Positions 8,250 to 16,889 of a stretch of 48,164 nucleotides of DNA are shown here, piece after piece. The DNA is from Oscillospiraceae bacterium (GTDB taxonomy: Bacteria; Bacillota; Clostridia; Oscillospirales; CAG-272), in contig SVSB01000020.1 in assembly GCA_015064505.1 (NCBI GenBank), positions 1-48,164 of the forward strand, written 5' to 3'. Each line of letters begins with the position of its first letter. Position 1 is the first letter of the stretch. Position numbers and translations under genes: made by a program. The notes under the pieces are model-generated. The model saw only the letters and a program-made list of their open reading frames with translations, was not told where the DNA came from and made no database searches.

Positions 8250-10256
8250 TTATTTTTGCACTTTTTTGCGGGGGACGGTGTGTTTTTTAAGGCAGAGGGC
8301 AGTGCGGGCGGGGAGATAGATGCGGATGCTTTCGCCTTCCATCTCCGTTGCGGAATTGTAGACGGCATCGGTGCTGATGCGGTCAAAGCCGCCGAAGCGC
8401 CCTTCGTCCGTGCTAAGACAAACCTTGTATTTTCCCTTGGCGGGCACGGGCAGACGGTAGCTTTCGTAGCTGTTAACCGGGCTGAAATTAAAGGCAAATA
8501 TCATTCCGCCTCTCTCATAGACCAGCACCTGTGCGTTTGCGTCGATGAAAAGGCTGCGGGGAGGCTTTTTCAGCATACCGCTTTCCTTTACAAGGGCGAT
8601 CATGGCTCTGTCAAAGTCAAGCAGATCCTTATAGCGCAGGTCATCTCTGTCCGCAAGGCTCCATTGACGGCGGCAGTAGAAATAGCTCCAGCCGTTGCCC
8701 TCCCTTGGAAAGTCTATCCATTCGGGATGGCCGAATTCGTTGCCCATAAAATTAAGATAGCCGTTGCCTCCTGCCGTGGCGGTGATGAAGCGTATCATCT
8801 TGTGCAGGGCAACGCCGCGGTCGATAACCGCATCCTCCGTCAGCTTTGACATGGAGGTGTACATATTGGCGTCACACAAGCGGAACATTATGGTCTTATC
8901 TCCAACCAGCGCCTGATCGTGGCTTTCCGCGTATCCGATCTGCTTTTCACCGGGGCGCTTGCCCGTCAGCTCGCACCAGATGCGCCACATATCCCAGCTT
9001 TCGTCGGGATATTCCTTAATAAGCTTTATCCACATATCGGGCTGACCCATGGCAAGACGGTAGTCAAAGCCTATGCCGCCGTCCTTTACGGGCAGGCACA
9101 TACCGGGCATTCCCGACATATCCTCCGCAATGGTGATCGCATCGGGCTTTACCTCGCGGATCAGGGTGTTTGCCAGCTGAAGATAGGTAACAGCCTCCGT
9201 ATCGGTGTTAAGGGAGAAATACTTGCTGTAATCGGAGAAGGCAACGCCAAGTCCGTGATCGTGGTAGAGCATGGAGGTCACGCCGTCAAAGCGGAAGCCG
9301 TCAAAGTGATATTCCTCAAGCCAATATTTAAGATTGGAAAGCAGGAAGTGCAGTACTTCGTTCTTATCGTAATTGAAGAGCTTGGTGCTCCAGGCGGGGT
9401 GGTCGCCTCTGCCGCCCTCGTGGAAGAACTGATATACCGTTCCGTCAAATTCGTTGATGCCCTCGGAGGTGTTCTTTACCGCGTGACTGTGCACAAGGTC
9501 AAGAAGCACCGCAATGCCCATACCGTGGGCGGTGTCTATCAGCTCCTTAAGCTCTGCGGGGGTGCCGTAGCGAGAGCAGGCGGCAAAGAAGGAGGATACC
9601 TGATATCCAAAAGAGCCGTAATACGGGTGCTCCATTATTGCCATTATCTGCAAGGTGTTGTAGCCAAGGCTCTTTATACGGGGGAGAATTTTTTCCGTAA
9701 ACTCGCGGTAAGAGCCAACGCCCTCCCTTTCCTGCGCCATACCGATGTGGCACTCGTAGATGAAAAGCTGTTTTTCGGGGGTGAAGTCGGTATTTTTCCA
9801 TTGGTATTCCGGCTCGTCCACTATAACGGCGCACCAAAGATAGGTATTCGGATCCTGCTCCACTCTGCGTGCGTACAGGGGTATCCTTTCAAGGAGATCG
9901 CCGTTGTGGCGCACTATGGTCTTTACGTGGCAACCCGCCCAAAGAGCGTCCTTGCCCTCAAGAAAGATCTCAAATATTCCGTTGCCGAGAGGGGTAAGCT
10001 TCAGATCAAGCCATCTCCAGCCCACCATATCTCCCGTCAGGTATACCTCGTCTGCGGCGGGCGCCCATTCTCTGTAGTACCAGCCGTCCTCGGTCTTGTG
10101 GAAGCCGAAGTACTCGTGCCCGTTTGCAAAATCCTTCAGCTTTCCCTTTTTGCCCACAAGCTCTGCCTTCTTGCGGGCGTAATTATCCATTCTTAATTTG
10201 ATATCGCTTTCATAGGGCAGAAGATAGGGATCGTGTTCAAATATTTTGTATGCCAT
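8250..10256 (-). CDS. glgB: 1,4-alpha-glucan branching enzyme, eukaryotic-type (GH13_8)
   Basis: 668 aa. Makes alpha-1,6 branches in glycogen. N-terminal CBM48-like domain (~35-140), GH13 catalytic barrel (~165-530), and C-terminal beta domain (~570-655). Catalytic residues are visible: nucleophile Asp324 in GFRFDGVTSMLYHDHG, acid/base Glu378 in TIAEDMSGMPG, and Asp447 in ESHDQALVGDKT. The blocks SMLYHDHG, DYRLAMG, ESHDQALVGDK, NFMGNEFGHPEW and the overall size follow eukaryotic GBE1 far better than usual bacterial GlgB (GH13_9). ATG 10256 has an AAGGAG site. No other glycogen gene is adjacent; msrC lies 57 nt upstream on the same strand. Confidence 0.92.
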   Translation of the reverse strand: MAYKIFEHDPYLLPYESDIKLRMDNYARKKAELVGKKGKLKDFANGHEYFGFHKTEDGWYYREWAPAADEVYLTGDMVGWRWLDLKLTPLGNGIFEIFLEGKDALWAGCHVKTIVRHNGDLLERIPLYARRVEQDPNTYLWCAVIVDEPEYQWKNTDFTPEKQLFIYECHIGMAQEREGVGSYREFTEKILPRIKSLGYNTLQIMAIMEHPYYGSFGYQVSSFFAACSRYGTPAELKELIDTAHGMGIAVLLDLVHSHAVKNTSEGINEFDGTVYQFFHEGGRGDHPAWSTKLFNYDKNEVLHFLLSNLKYWLEEYHFDGFRFDGVTSMLYHDHGLGVAFSDYSKYFSLNTDTEAVTYLQLANTLIREVKPDAITIAEDMSGMPGMCLPVKDGGIGFDYRLAMGQPDMWIKLIKEYPDESWDMWRIWCELTGKRPGEKQIGYAESHDQALVGDKTIMFRLCDANMYTSMSKLTEDAVIDRGVALHKMIRFITATAGGNGYLNFMGNEFGHPEWIDFPREGNGWSYFYCRRQWSLADRDDLRYKDLLDFDRAMIALVKESGMLKKPPRSLFIDANAQVLVYERGGMIFAFNFSPVNSYESYRLPVPAKGKYKVCLSTDEGRFGGFDRISTDAVYNSATEMEGESIRIYLPARTALCLKKHTVPRKKVQK

Positions 10257-10313
10257 ATCATACTCCTTTTCGTATCGGAGGTCTCTTATAAAGTATGTGC
10301 TCTTAAGGGTATT

Positions 10314-10769
10314 TTAATCGCAAAAGGCGTATTTTTCAATAATTCGCGCAAATTCCTCAAGTCCCGCTTCGTCCTCATCGGTAAAGCGGCCAACTTCGGG
10401 ACTGTCTATATCAAGCACGCCCACCACCTTGCCGTTTTTTATAAGGGGCACCACTATCTCGGAATTTGATGCGCAGTCGCAGGCAATATGCCCGGGAAAT
10501 TCGTGCACGTCGTATACCACCACGGTCTTGCGCATCTCTGCCGCCGTGCCGCACACTCCCCGCCCAAACGGTATCTCTATGCAGGCGGGCTTGCCCTGAA
10601 AGGGTCCAAGCACCAGCTTTTCTCCCTCCGCAAGATAAAATCCTGCCCAGTTAAGACGGTCAAGGGAGGAAAAAAGCAGAGCGGAGGCGTTTGCCAAATT
10701 TGCAACGGTGTGGGGCACTCCGTCTATCAGCGCTTCAAGGGCGCGGTTTATCTCGCCGTAGTTTGCCAT
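10314..10769 (-). CDS. msrC: free methionine-(R)-sulfoxide reductase (GAF domain)
   Basis: 151 aa, a single GAF domain of the fRMsr family. Reduces free Met-R-sulfoxide in the cytoplasm with thioredoxin. The family blocks WAGFYL (41-46), GPFQGKPAC (55-63), GRGVCGTAA (69-77), and HIACDCASNSEIVVP (94-108) with the catalytic/resolving cysteines (Cys63, Cys73, Cys97, Cys99) are intact. ATG 10769 has AAGGAG. Divergent from the esterase gene, with a well-formed promoter at 10799-10827; glgB could be read through from it. Confidence 0.92.
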   Translation of the reverse strand: MANYGEINRALEALIDGVPHTVANLANASALLFSSLDRLNWAGFYLAEGEKLVLGPFQGKPACIEIPFGRGVCGTAAEMRKTVVVYDVHEFPGHIACDCASNSEIVVPLIKNGKVVGVLDIDSPEVGRFTDEDEAGLEEFARIIEKYAFCD

Positions 10770-10798
10770 AACAGCTCCTTTTGTTGTTTTCTCATTTT

Positions 10799-10827
10799 AT
10801 TTTAGCACATATAAACGGCAAAAACAA
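10799..10827 (-). promoter_or_regulatory. sigma-A promoter for msrC (and perhaps glgB)
   Basis: Minus strand TTGTTT (10827-10822), 17-nt spacer, TAAAAT (10804-10799) with an upstream TG (extended -10). Confidence 0.65.
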
Positions 10828-10853
10828 TATTTGAACAAAAGCTTTTGCGTTTA

Positions 10854-10882
10854 TTGACAAAAGCGTCCGAAAAATATATACT
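10854..10882 (+). promoter_or_regulatory. consensus sigma-A promoter for esterase gene
   Basis: TTGACA (10854-10859), 17-nt spacer, TATACT (10877-10882); start codon 30 nt further on. Confidence 0.82.
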
Positions 10883-10911
10883 TTACGTAACGACCTACGG
10901 AGGATAACGAA

Positions 10912-11844
10912 ATGGAAAAATACGTATTACCCATGACCGTAAGCGGCAAGCCTTATCCCGATGGAAAGGAGCGCAGGCTTATTTACTTCAAGGTGCGCTA
11001 TAACCGCTTCCGCGATCTTTGTACCTCTCTTGAGAACGTTGTAACCGATAAGGAGGAATGGGCAGAGTGTCAGGCTGTGCTTTGCTTGCCCGAAAATTAC
11101 GGAAAAACGGGTGAAAAAACTCCCCTTATCCTTGCCTGCCACGGAGCGGGAAGCACGGTAAACGAGGAAAAAAACTATGCGGGCGGCATCCTTGCGGCGC
11201 TTCCTTGTATTGATAACGGCTATGCGGCTCTTGATATTGACGGCACCGCTCCCCACGGGCGCAGCATGGGCTGTCCCGAGCACGTTTTTGCCCTTTATCA
11301 GGCTTATAAATACGCAATAAAGCACTACGATCTTACGGAAAAGGTGCTGCTTTACGGCGGCTCCATGGGCGGTCAGACCGCAACCAATTTTGCCTGCACC
11401 TATCCTTCCGTAAGCCTTGCTCTGGGTCTTTTCTTCCCCAGAATGAACATAAAGAGCTTTGAAGCAGACGGTCATTTCTGCCTTGGCACCTGGGATAAGA
11501 CCACGCCCGATAAAAGCGGCATCAGCACTCACGACAGAGTGGTGGAGAATTTCCACCTTGAGGGCGGGGAATGGAATTATGAAAATATAGTCGGCTTTGA
11601 GCCCTATAATAACCGCAGCTTCACAAATGCAAAGGGGGAAAAGGTGGTTATGCTTCCTTGCCCCATAAAGATCTGGCACGGCACGGCGGATACGGTGGTC
11701 GACCCCGTTGTAAGCCGCGAGTACGTAAAGGCGGTTCGCCGCGGCGGCTGCTTTGGCGATCTGCGCCTGATAGAGGGCGTGGGTCACTCCGTTCTTCCCG
11801 TAATGACGGAGGAGCTGCGCATTTGGTTTAACAGATTTGTTTGA
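10912..11844 (+). CDS. alpha/beta hydrolase (esterase-like)
   Basis: 310 aa, cytoplasmic (no signal peptide). An alpha/beta-hydrolase with a readable triad: Ser151 in YGGSMGGQ, Asp260 in HGTADTVVDP, and His292 in GVGHS; the oxyanion region is ACHGAGS (~74). Such proteins act as carbohydrate esterases, carboxylesterases or peptidases; the substrate cannot be read from sequence. The start has CGGAGGA at 10898-10904 and a near-consensus promoter. Monocistronic: a promoter lies before it and a terminator after it. Confidence 0.8.
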   Translation: MEKYVLPMTVSGKPYPDGKERRLIYFKVRYNRFRDLCTSLENVVTDKEEWAECQAVLCLPENYGKTGEKTPLILACHGAGSTVNEEKNYAGGILAALPCIDNGYAALDIDGTAPHGRSMGCPEHVFALYQAYKYAIKHYDLTEKVLLYGGSMGGQTATNFACTYPSVSLALGLFFPRMNIKSFEADGHFCLGTWDKTTPDKSGISTHDRVVENFHLEGGEWNYENIVGFEPYNNRSFTNAKGEKVVMLPCPIKIWHGTADTVVDPVVSREYVKAVRRGGCFGDLRLIEGVGHSVLPVMTEELRIWFNRFV

Positions 11845-11853
11845 TGGAAAAAG

Positions 11854-11880
11854 CGGACCGTCGGGGACGCCGGTCCCTAC
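11854..11880. repeat. GC-rich short repeat, copy 1
   Basis: A 26-27-nt unit starting CGGACCGTCGGGGACG and ending CGGTCCCTAC, able to pair GGACC with GGTCC. The second copy is at 14905-14931 with one difference. Both sit between genes. Confidence 0.7.
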
Positions 11881-11882
11881 AA

Positions 11883-11922
11883 AAAGGCGGTGTAAAGAAA
11901 TGCATTTCTTTACACCGCCTTT
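11883..11922. terminator. perfect 40-nt palindrome, bidirectional terminator-like
   Basis: Two 18-bp arms (AAAGGCGGTGTAAAGAAA and its complement) around TGCA. On the minus strand the stem is followed by TTTTT, so it suits the 11970-12797 gene; on the plus strand it precedes a second hairpin. The GTAAAGAAA...TTTCTTTAC core recurs at 17068-17105 and 24256-24296. Confidence 0.75.
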
Positions 11923-11931
11923 AAATATCCG

Positions 11932-11971
11932 AGGGGATAGTAAAAAATGGTTGGAATGATCCCCTTTTTTT
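11932..11971 (+). terminator. terminator after esterase gene, with shared loop sequence
   Basis: AGGGGAT (11932-11938) pairs with ATCCCCT (11959-11965) and is followed by seven T. The loop holds TAAAAAATGGTTGGAA, which recurs almost unchanged at 24313-24330. Confidence 0.7.
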
Positions 11972-12797
11972 ATTTCAACAGTTCTTCTCTTATATGCTCC
12001 GCTACCTTGGCGGCAAGGGTGATTGCCCGGGGCATTGCTTCTTTGAACATTCCCTCAATATAAAGGGGTATCTCCAGATTAACGTCGCCCTTGTAGTTTG
12101 CAGCTTTAAGGGCGGCGATTATTTTATCCCATTTCATCACGCCCGTGTAGGGAAGCATATGGCGGTCGTGAACGCCGTCGTTATCGTGGAGATGAAGCAC
12201 CTGCAGGTACTTGGGGTTCACTCCCGCGATAAAATCCTCGGGTGCGGTACCAACCACGGTGCTGTGACCCGTATCAAAGCAGAATACCAGATCCTCGTCG
12301 TTTACCGTGTCAAGAAGGCGGTTGACCTTCTCGGGGGTCTGCATGGTAATGTGGAACACGTTTTCCGTGGCTATCTTCACGCCCGCCTGCTTTGCATAGG
12401 GAAGGAGAGCCTTGTACATTTCCACGTTCACGGGGATCTCGTCGCTTCCGTCGGGGCGGCCTACGGGATGCACCACAACGTACTTTGCCCCAAGCCTTGC
12501 GTAATGGAAGAAGGAGCGCACGGTACGGGCAAATATTGCGTTGGTCATATCCCAAGCGCCCGTTTCCTTCATTCCGAAGGGGCCGTGTGCCTGATTGCAT
12601 AGGATGCCGTTCTCCTTAAGGGCGGTGCAGGCATCTCCGATAATGACCGATATTTCCTCCTCCGTGGGGTAGGGAGCCTTCTTTCCGCGGCGAAGGTCAA
12701 AATCAACGGCTTCAAAGCCCGTGGTCTTTAAAAAGTCTATGGCGCCCTTGGTGCCGTAAAGCCAATCAAGGCGGCAGCAGGATATGGAAAGCTTCAT
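11970..12797 (-). CDS. sugar phosphate isomerase/epimerase family TIM barrel
   Basis: 275 aa, the usual length of the xylose-isomerase-like/AP-endonuclease-2 superfamily. Metal-binding and catalytic signatures: ATENVFH (~143), FDTGHSTVVG (~174-183), HLHDNDGVHDRHMLPYTG (~202-219) and a final LEIPLY (~246). These enzymes isomerise or epimerise ketoses, inositols or related sugars; substrate unassigned. The ATG at 12797 has an AAAGGAG site. It is the last gene of a minus-strand operon, 11 nt after the MFS transporter, so the transporter probably imports its substrate or a precursor. Confidence 0.82.
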   Translation of the reverse strand: MKLSISCCRLDWLYGTKGAIDFLKTTGFEAVDFDLRRGKKAPYPTEEEISVIIGDACTALKENGILCNQAHGPFGMKETGAWDMTNAIFARTVRSFFHYARLGAKYVVVHPVGRPDGSDEIPVNVEMYKALLPYAKQAGVKIATENVFHITMQTPEKVNRLLDTVNDEDLVFCFDTGHSTVVGTAPEDFIAGVNPKYLQVLHLHDNDGVHDRHMLPYTGVMKWDKIIAALKAANYKGDVNLEIPLYIEGMFKEAMPRAITLAAKVAEHIREELLK

Positions 12798-12808
12798 CGG
12801 GTACTCCT

Positions 12809-14095
12809 TTATTTTATCGTTTTCTTTTTTATAACCTTTGCGGTCAGCATTATTATTACCAGCACGGCGCAGACCCCAAGGGCGGCTGCAAATATGCCCG
12901 CGTTGGGAACAAAGCTCTCGGTGCCGTCGCCGTTTATTACGGTTTCCGCGTTCTTAAGCACCGTTTTGCCGATAAAGGGACCGATAACGCCGGGAATAAG
13001 CACCTGCGAAAAAATGCGTATGCCCTGCAAAGCACCCGAGCGTCCCTCCGGGGTGTTATCCCTTATGCGGGCGCCGAATACCGCCATACCCGCAAGATAG
13101 CCGCACATCATCAGAAGAGAACCGATGAATACGGGAAGGGTACTGCGGAACGCAAGCAGAATGATATATCCCGCGCAAAGCCATAGCAGAGCGAAAAATA
13201 CGGAAAAGCCAAATCCACGCTTATCGTAAACTCTGCCCCAAAGGGCGGTGACCACGGATGCCAGAATTATTGCAGGCGCCATAACGAACACGTAGTCGGT
13301 CATTCCCAGACTTACCTCGTAATAGAGGATAAGATATGGCATAAACACCTGAATTGAAGTGTTAAAGAGCACGAAGAGCGCAAGGGTTGCGTAAAGGGGC
13401 TTGTTTTCCCGCGCCGTGGAGGGGCGGAAGCCGTAAATTATCTCGGAAAAGTATCCCGCTTTGGAGGGCTTTATACGGGGCTCGCGTATAATGAAGCAGC
13501 CAAGCACTCCGCAAAGGAGAGTTGCGATACCGATTATGGCAAAAATTGCGCTCCAGCTTGCTTCCACGTTAAGATCAAAAGCCATAAAGCCGCCGAACAC
13601 CGCAAGTATCGCCACAAGTGGCATCATTGCGTTGATGCCCTCGGCGGCGCCTCTGTTGGTGCTGTCGGTGCTGTCCGTAAGCCAGGCGTTAAAGGCGGCG
13701 TCGTTTGCCGTGGAGCCGAAAAAGGTCATAAGGCAGTCAAGGACAACGGTAAGGGAAACGCCCAGAGAAGCGGCGGCAACGGTGGGAAATAGGGCGGAGA
13801 GGGTGCTTTCCCGCAACAGGATAAAGGAGAATATGGAGATTCCCCAGGCTATGTAGCCTCCGCAGATAAAGACCTTTCTTTTTCCCAGCTTGTCCGATAA
13901 AGCGCCCATAAAAACGGAGGTAAGGGCGGCGGCGACGGCGCTTGCCCCCACCATCAGGGAAATATCAGCGGCGCTTGCGTTGAACATCTTGTAAATGAAG
14001 ACGTTGAAGTACATATTCTCAACGACCCAAGCGATCTGCCCCATCAGGGAGAATACCGTAAGAGCGAGCCAGAATTTACCTTTAGAGCTTTTCAT
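12809..14095 (-). CDS. MFS transporter, probable sugar importer or exporter
   Basis: 428 aa with about 12 predicted membrane helices. The cytoplasmic loop motif GALSDKLGKRKVF (~63-75) is the MFS motif between helices 2 and 3, and a second (ALWGRVYDKRGF, ~283) lies in the other half, as expected for the superfamily. The start overlaps the DUF4186 gene by 14 nt, so translation is coupled. The sugar isomerase/epimerase gene follows 11 nt downstream, which favours a carbohydrate-type substrate (inference). Confidence 0.82.
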   Translation of the reverse strand: MKSSKGKFWLALTVFSLMGQIAWVVENMYFNVFIYKMFNASAADISLMVGASAVAAALTSVFMGALSDKLGKRKVFICGGYIAWGISIFSFILLRESTLSALFPTVAAASLGVSLTVVLDCLMTFFGSTANDAAFNAWLTDSTDSTNRGAAEGINAMMPLVAILAVFGGFMAFDLNVEASWSAIFAIIGIATLLCGVLGCFIIREPRIKPSKAGYFSEIIYGFRPSTARENKPLYATLALFVLFNTSIQVFMPYLILYYEVSLGMTDYVFVMAPAIILASVVTALWGRVYDKRGFGFSVFFALLWLCAGYIILLAFRSTLPVFIGSLLMMCGYLAGMAVFGARIRDNTPEGRSGALQGIRIFSQVLIPGVIGPFIGKTVLKNAETVINGDGTESFVPNAGIFAAALGVCAVLVIIMLTAKVIKKKTIK

Positions 14096-14447
14096 TTTCC
14101 ACCTCTTTTTCTATCCACGCCATTAGCAGATTCACTATCTTTTGCTGTTGTGCGGAGGATAATTCCGTATTTTTGGGTACGCCGTACCATTTGTTTAAAC
14201 AGCCTCGGCAGCAGCAGGCGCAGGCGTGCTGGGCAATAAAAACGGGGTGATTCTTCATGGGTGTCTGCTTGCCGTCGTTTTCTATATAAGCGGGGGCAAG
14301 ACGGGTGCGCACTATCTCTTCGGCGTGCTTTCTTACGGTGCAAAGACCCTTTTCGCGCAGGTAGTCAAGCTCTTTTTTCCGCAGCTTAAAGGATGCGCGG
14401 AATTTAGAGTGCTTAAGCTTTTGCAGTGCTTCTTCTATGGTTTGCAC
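14082..14447 (-). CDS. DUF4186 family protein
   Basis: 121 aa, cytoplasmic; function unknown. Recognised by the family blocks KSKF/HSKFRASFKL at the N-terminus, LAPAYIENDGKQTPM (~50-64), HPVFIAQHACACCCRGCLNKW (~67-87) and C-terminal WIEKE. The Cys cluster (CACCCRGC) suggests metal binding. The start is GTG at 14447 with a weak GGTGA site and a 35-nt overlap with the preceding gene, so expression is probably coupled. Its role next to a sugar transporter is unclear. Confidence 0.82.
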   Translation of the reverse strand: MQTIEEALQKLKHSKFRASFKLRKKELDYLREKGLCTVRKHAEEIVRTRLAPAYIENDGKQTPMKNHPVFIAQHACACCCRGCLNKWYGVPKNTELSSAQQQKIVNLLMAWIEKEVENEKL

Positions 14448-14847
14448 GCTTTTTCACCATAATGCCCCGTCGGGCATCCCATTCCGTGGTTATTTTTCCT
14501 CTTTTTGCGGCTCTCGCGCCGTAAAAAAGAGCGTATTCCGTTATTATTTCAAGGGGGTCGGTGCTTTTTACGGCGATATTCACCGATAGCACGGGTATTT
14601 TCAGGGAGCATCTTTCCCTTGCGGTTGCGGCCGCCGAAAAGCGCTCCGCAAATTCGGCGGCAAGGCTTTTCTCCCCATAGGAGCAAAACTCGCCGCACAG
14701 CTCCGCGTAAAAGCGGTTTATTTCCCTATGAGCTCCCAAAAGCACGGCGCGCTTTATATGCACCTCCGCGCAGGGCATGGACCTTCCCTTTATCTCGGCT
14801 TCAAAAACCCGGTCGGTCTTTTCAATTTCGTAGGATATTGCTTGCAT
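14413..14847 (-). CDS. protein of unknown function, first gene of operon
   Basis: 144 aa; no family recognised with confidence (a faint likeness to DUF3298-type beta/alpha proteins). No signal peptide. Charged, ends in a basic tail (VKKRANHRRSTAKA). The ATG at 14847 follows AAGGAGATG and is favoured over an in-frame start further up. The start codon lies in one arm of a perfect 9-bp inverted repeat that encloses the ribosome site (14842-14878), so translation may be controlled. Downstream genes overlap it. Confidence 0.6.
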   Translation of the reverse strand: MQAISYEIEKTDRVFEAEIKGRSMPCAEVHIKRAVLLGAHREINRFYAELCGEFCSYGEKSLAAEFAERFSAAATARERCSLKIPVLSVNIAVKSTDPLEIITEYALFYGARAAKRGKITTEWDARRGIMVKKRANHRRSTAKA

Positions 14848-14878
14848 ATATTCATCTCCTTTTGATAAATATATGCAA
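14842..14878 (-). promoter_or_regulatory. hairpin holding ribosome site in loop and start codon in stem
   Basis: TTGCATATA (14842-14850) and TATATGCAA (14870-14878) are perfect inverted arms. In the minus-strand mRNA the AAGGAG is in the 19-nt loop and the AUG is within the 3' arm. Confidence 0.5.
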
Positions 14879-14904
14879 ATTGTTGCGTGAAGATGAGGCA
14901 AACC

Positions 14905-14931
14905 GGACCGTCGAGGACGCCGGTCCCTACG
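14905..14931. repeat. GC-rich short repeat, copy 2
   Basis: Nearly identical to 11854-11880. It is flanked by extra pairing (AAACCG before, CGGTTT after), making an extended hairpin at about 14900-14936 just past the folC stop. Confidence 0.7.
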
Positions 14932-14942
14932 GTTTGTGCCCG

Positions 14943-16223
14943 TTATTGCGTTATTCCGTCCAATTCCGCTCTTATCTCCGCGTAGGAATAAAGGCTGCCG
15001 CAGATGATAAGGGGAAGCTCCTTTCGGCGCGCTTCGCTTATTGCGGCTTCGAGTGCCTTTCGGGCGGTAGCGTGGGGCGTTGCGCTTACGCCACAGCTTT
15101 CAAAGGCGGCGGCGTACCTTCCCGCTTCAAGGGCGCGGGGGTTGGCGGGGGCAAAGGTGTGCACCGATTCAGCAAGCGGGGAGAGGCTTTTTGCCATTTG
15201 TGGATAGTCCTTATCCCCCATAACTCCCGAGAGAAGAATTACCTTCAGCCCGGGATAATAGTAGGAAACGCTGTCCCAAAGGGCGGCAATGCCCTCGGGG
15301 TTATGGCCGCCGTCAAAAATAATATCGGGGTCGCGGTTCAGTATTTCAAAGCGCGCGGGCCAGCGGGCGTTTTGAAGTCCTTTATAAAGGGCGGTATCGT
15401 CTATCTCCACCCCAAGCCTTCCAAGGAGGGTGACGGCATCAAGCACTGCGGCACAGTTATAGGGCTGGTAAAGTCCGCAGAGCTTTATTTTTACGTTATC
15501 GTATGCCTTGTAATCAAAGCGGGTCTCACCAAGCACGCAACGCATAGCGGTAATGGGAGAATCCTTTGCGTAGGTAAGGGGGCAGTCAAGCTCCTTTGCC
15601 TTTGCGGCTATAACCCGTGCGGCGCCGCTTTCCTTGGGGCATCCGCAAAGCACGGGCACTCCTTTTTTGAAGATTCCCGCCTTTTCCGCGGCGATCTTTT
15701 CCACGGTATCTCCGAGGATGGCGGTGTGGTCAAGGGCAATACCCGTAACCACGGAGAGAATGGGCGTTTTTATAATATTCGTGGCGTCAAGTCTGCCGCC
15801 AAGACCCACCTCAAGCACCACGATATCGCATTTTTCCTCCGCGAAGTATAGAAAGCCGAGAGCGGTAATAAGCTCAAATTCCGTGGGCGGGTCTGCCATC
15901 GTGTCTGCTTTTTCCTTGACCTTTTCCGTAAGACGGGCAAGGGTCGCGTCGGCAATGGGGGTATTGTTTATCATAATGCGCTCGTTGAAGCGGTAGATAT
16001 AGGGGGAAGTGTAGGTTCCCACCTTTCTGCCCGATTCGGCAAGCACCGAGGAGAGCATGGAGCAAAAGCTGCCCTTGCCGTTGGTGCCGCCAACGTGAAT
16101 GAACTTAAGGCTGTCCTGTGGGTTGCCCAGCAGAGCGCAAAGCTCACTTATTCTCTCAAGACCCGGGCGGCTTCCCGTCCAGCTTATTTTGTGTATATAT
16201 TCAAGCGCTTCCGTGTAATTCAT
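14943..16223 (-). CDS. folC: bifunctional folylpolyglutamate/dihydrofolate synthase
   Basis: 426 aa, usual family length. Adds glutamates to folates, which traps them in the cell. Motifs: the P-loop GGTNGKGS (~45-52), the loop with ALDHTAILGDTVEKIAAEKAGI (~163-184) containing the carbamate-lysine region, and FDGGHNPEG (~312-320). The start ATG is 1 nt after the FolT stop and has GGAGAAA. The gene shares a transcript with folT under a THF riboswitch, consistent with control by cellular folate. Confidence 0.92.
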   Translation of the reverse strand: MNYTEALEYIHKISWTGSRPGLERISELCALLGNPQDSLKFIHVGGTNGKGSFCSMLSSVLAESGRKVGTYTSPYIYRFNERIMINNTPIADATLARLTEKVKEKADTMADPPTEFELITALGFLYFAEEKCDIVVLEVGLGGRLDATNIIKTPILSVVTGIALDHTAILGDTVEKIAAEKAGIFKKGVPVLCGCPKESGAARVIAAKAKELDCPLTYAKDSPITAMRCVLGETRFDYKAYDNVKIKLCGLYQPYNCAAVLDAVTLLGRLGVEIDDTALYKGLQNARWPARFEILNRDPDIIFDGGHNPEGIAALWDSVSYYYPGLKVILLSGVMGDKDYPQMAKSLSPLAESVHTFAPANPRALEAGRYAAAFESCGVSATPHATARKALEAAISEARRKELPLIICGSLYSYAEIRAELDGITQ

Positions 16224-16224
16224 A

Positions 16225-16773
16225 TTATTTCTCCGCCGTTTTGGTGCTGTATTTCAGAATTTTATCCCCAAGACCCTTCTGGGTAAGATAGAACAGCGCT
16301 ATCCTTACGGGGGTATTTATTGCCGCCGTGGCGGCGCGGGTAATAAGCGCGGCATCGGTGGTGTAGCCGAAGTAATGAACGAAGATGGGCGTCATACAAA
16401 GGATATCCACCGCGGCACCCACCAGAATAAAGAATACCGTGTGGTAGATAAAGCCCCTCTTTTTGCCGTAAAAGCACAGCCCCAGCAAAATACCGAAAAG
16501 CACCTTGCAAAGGGTGATAAAGGGGTTGATGCCCGTGGTGATGGCGGCACCCAGCAGATCGGAAACACCGTAAGAAACACCTGCCCATACGGGGCCGTAC
16601 ATCATTGCAACGGCGGCAATGGGCAAAAACCCGATCTCCACGCGGAAGGCGGTTCCCCCGGGAGAAAAACCGAGAAAGCGGCATAATACCACGGACATTG
16701 CCGTCAGCACGGCGGACATTACTATCCTTTGGATAAGCACGCGGACTTTGGTGGGGCTGTTGGTCGTAAGCAT
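16225..16773 (-). CDS. folT: folate-specific ECF transporter S component
   Basis: 182 aa with about six membrane helices. Binds folate in the membrane and works with a shared ECF energising module (EcfA/A'/T), not found in this window. Recognised by the ECF S-component layout (hydrophobic N-terminal helix, FSPGGTAFRVEIGFLPIA segment ~36-53 with a substrate-loop and GVSYGVSDLLGA) and by its place between a THF riboswitch and folC. The start is ATG 16773 with AGGAGGTG; an in-frame extension upstream lacks signals. Folate specificity is inferred from the riboswitch and folC. Confidence 0.85.
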   Translation of the reverse strand: MLTTNSPTKVRVLIQRIVMSAVLTAMSVVLCRFLGFSPGGTAFRVEIGFLPIAAVAMMYGPVWAGVSYGVSDLLGAAITTGINPFITLCKVLFGILLGLCFYGKKRGFIYHTVFFILVGAAVDILCMTPIFVHYFGYTTDAALITRAATAAINTPVRIALFYLTQKGLGDKILKYSTKTAEK

Positions 16774-16889
16774 AAAAAAACACCTCCTAAAGTCCCGTTG
16801 GTGACATAAAGGAGGCACTACGAAGCAAAAACGGAGCTTGGCACGTAGCCGACTTCATCCGTTTCCGTTCCCACGATTCTCTGATATGC

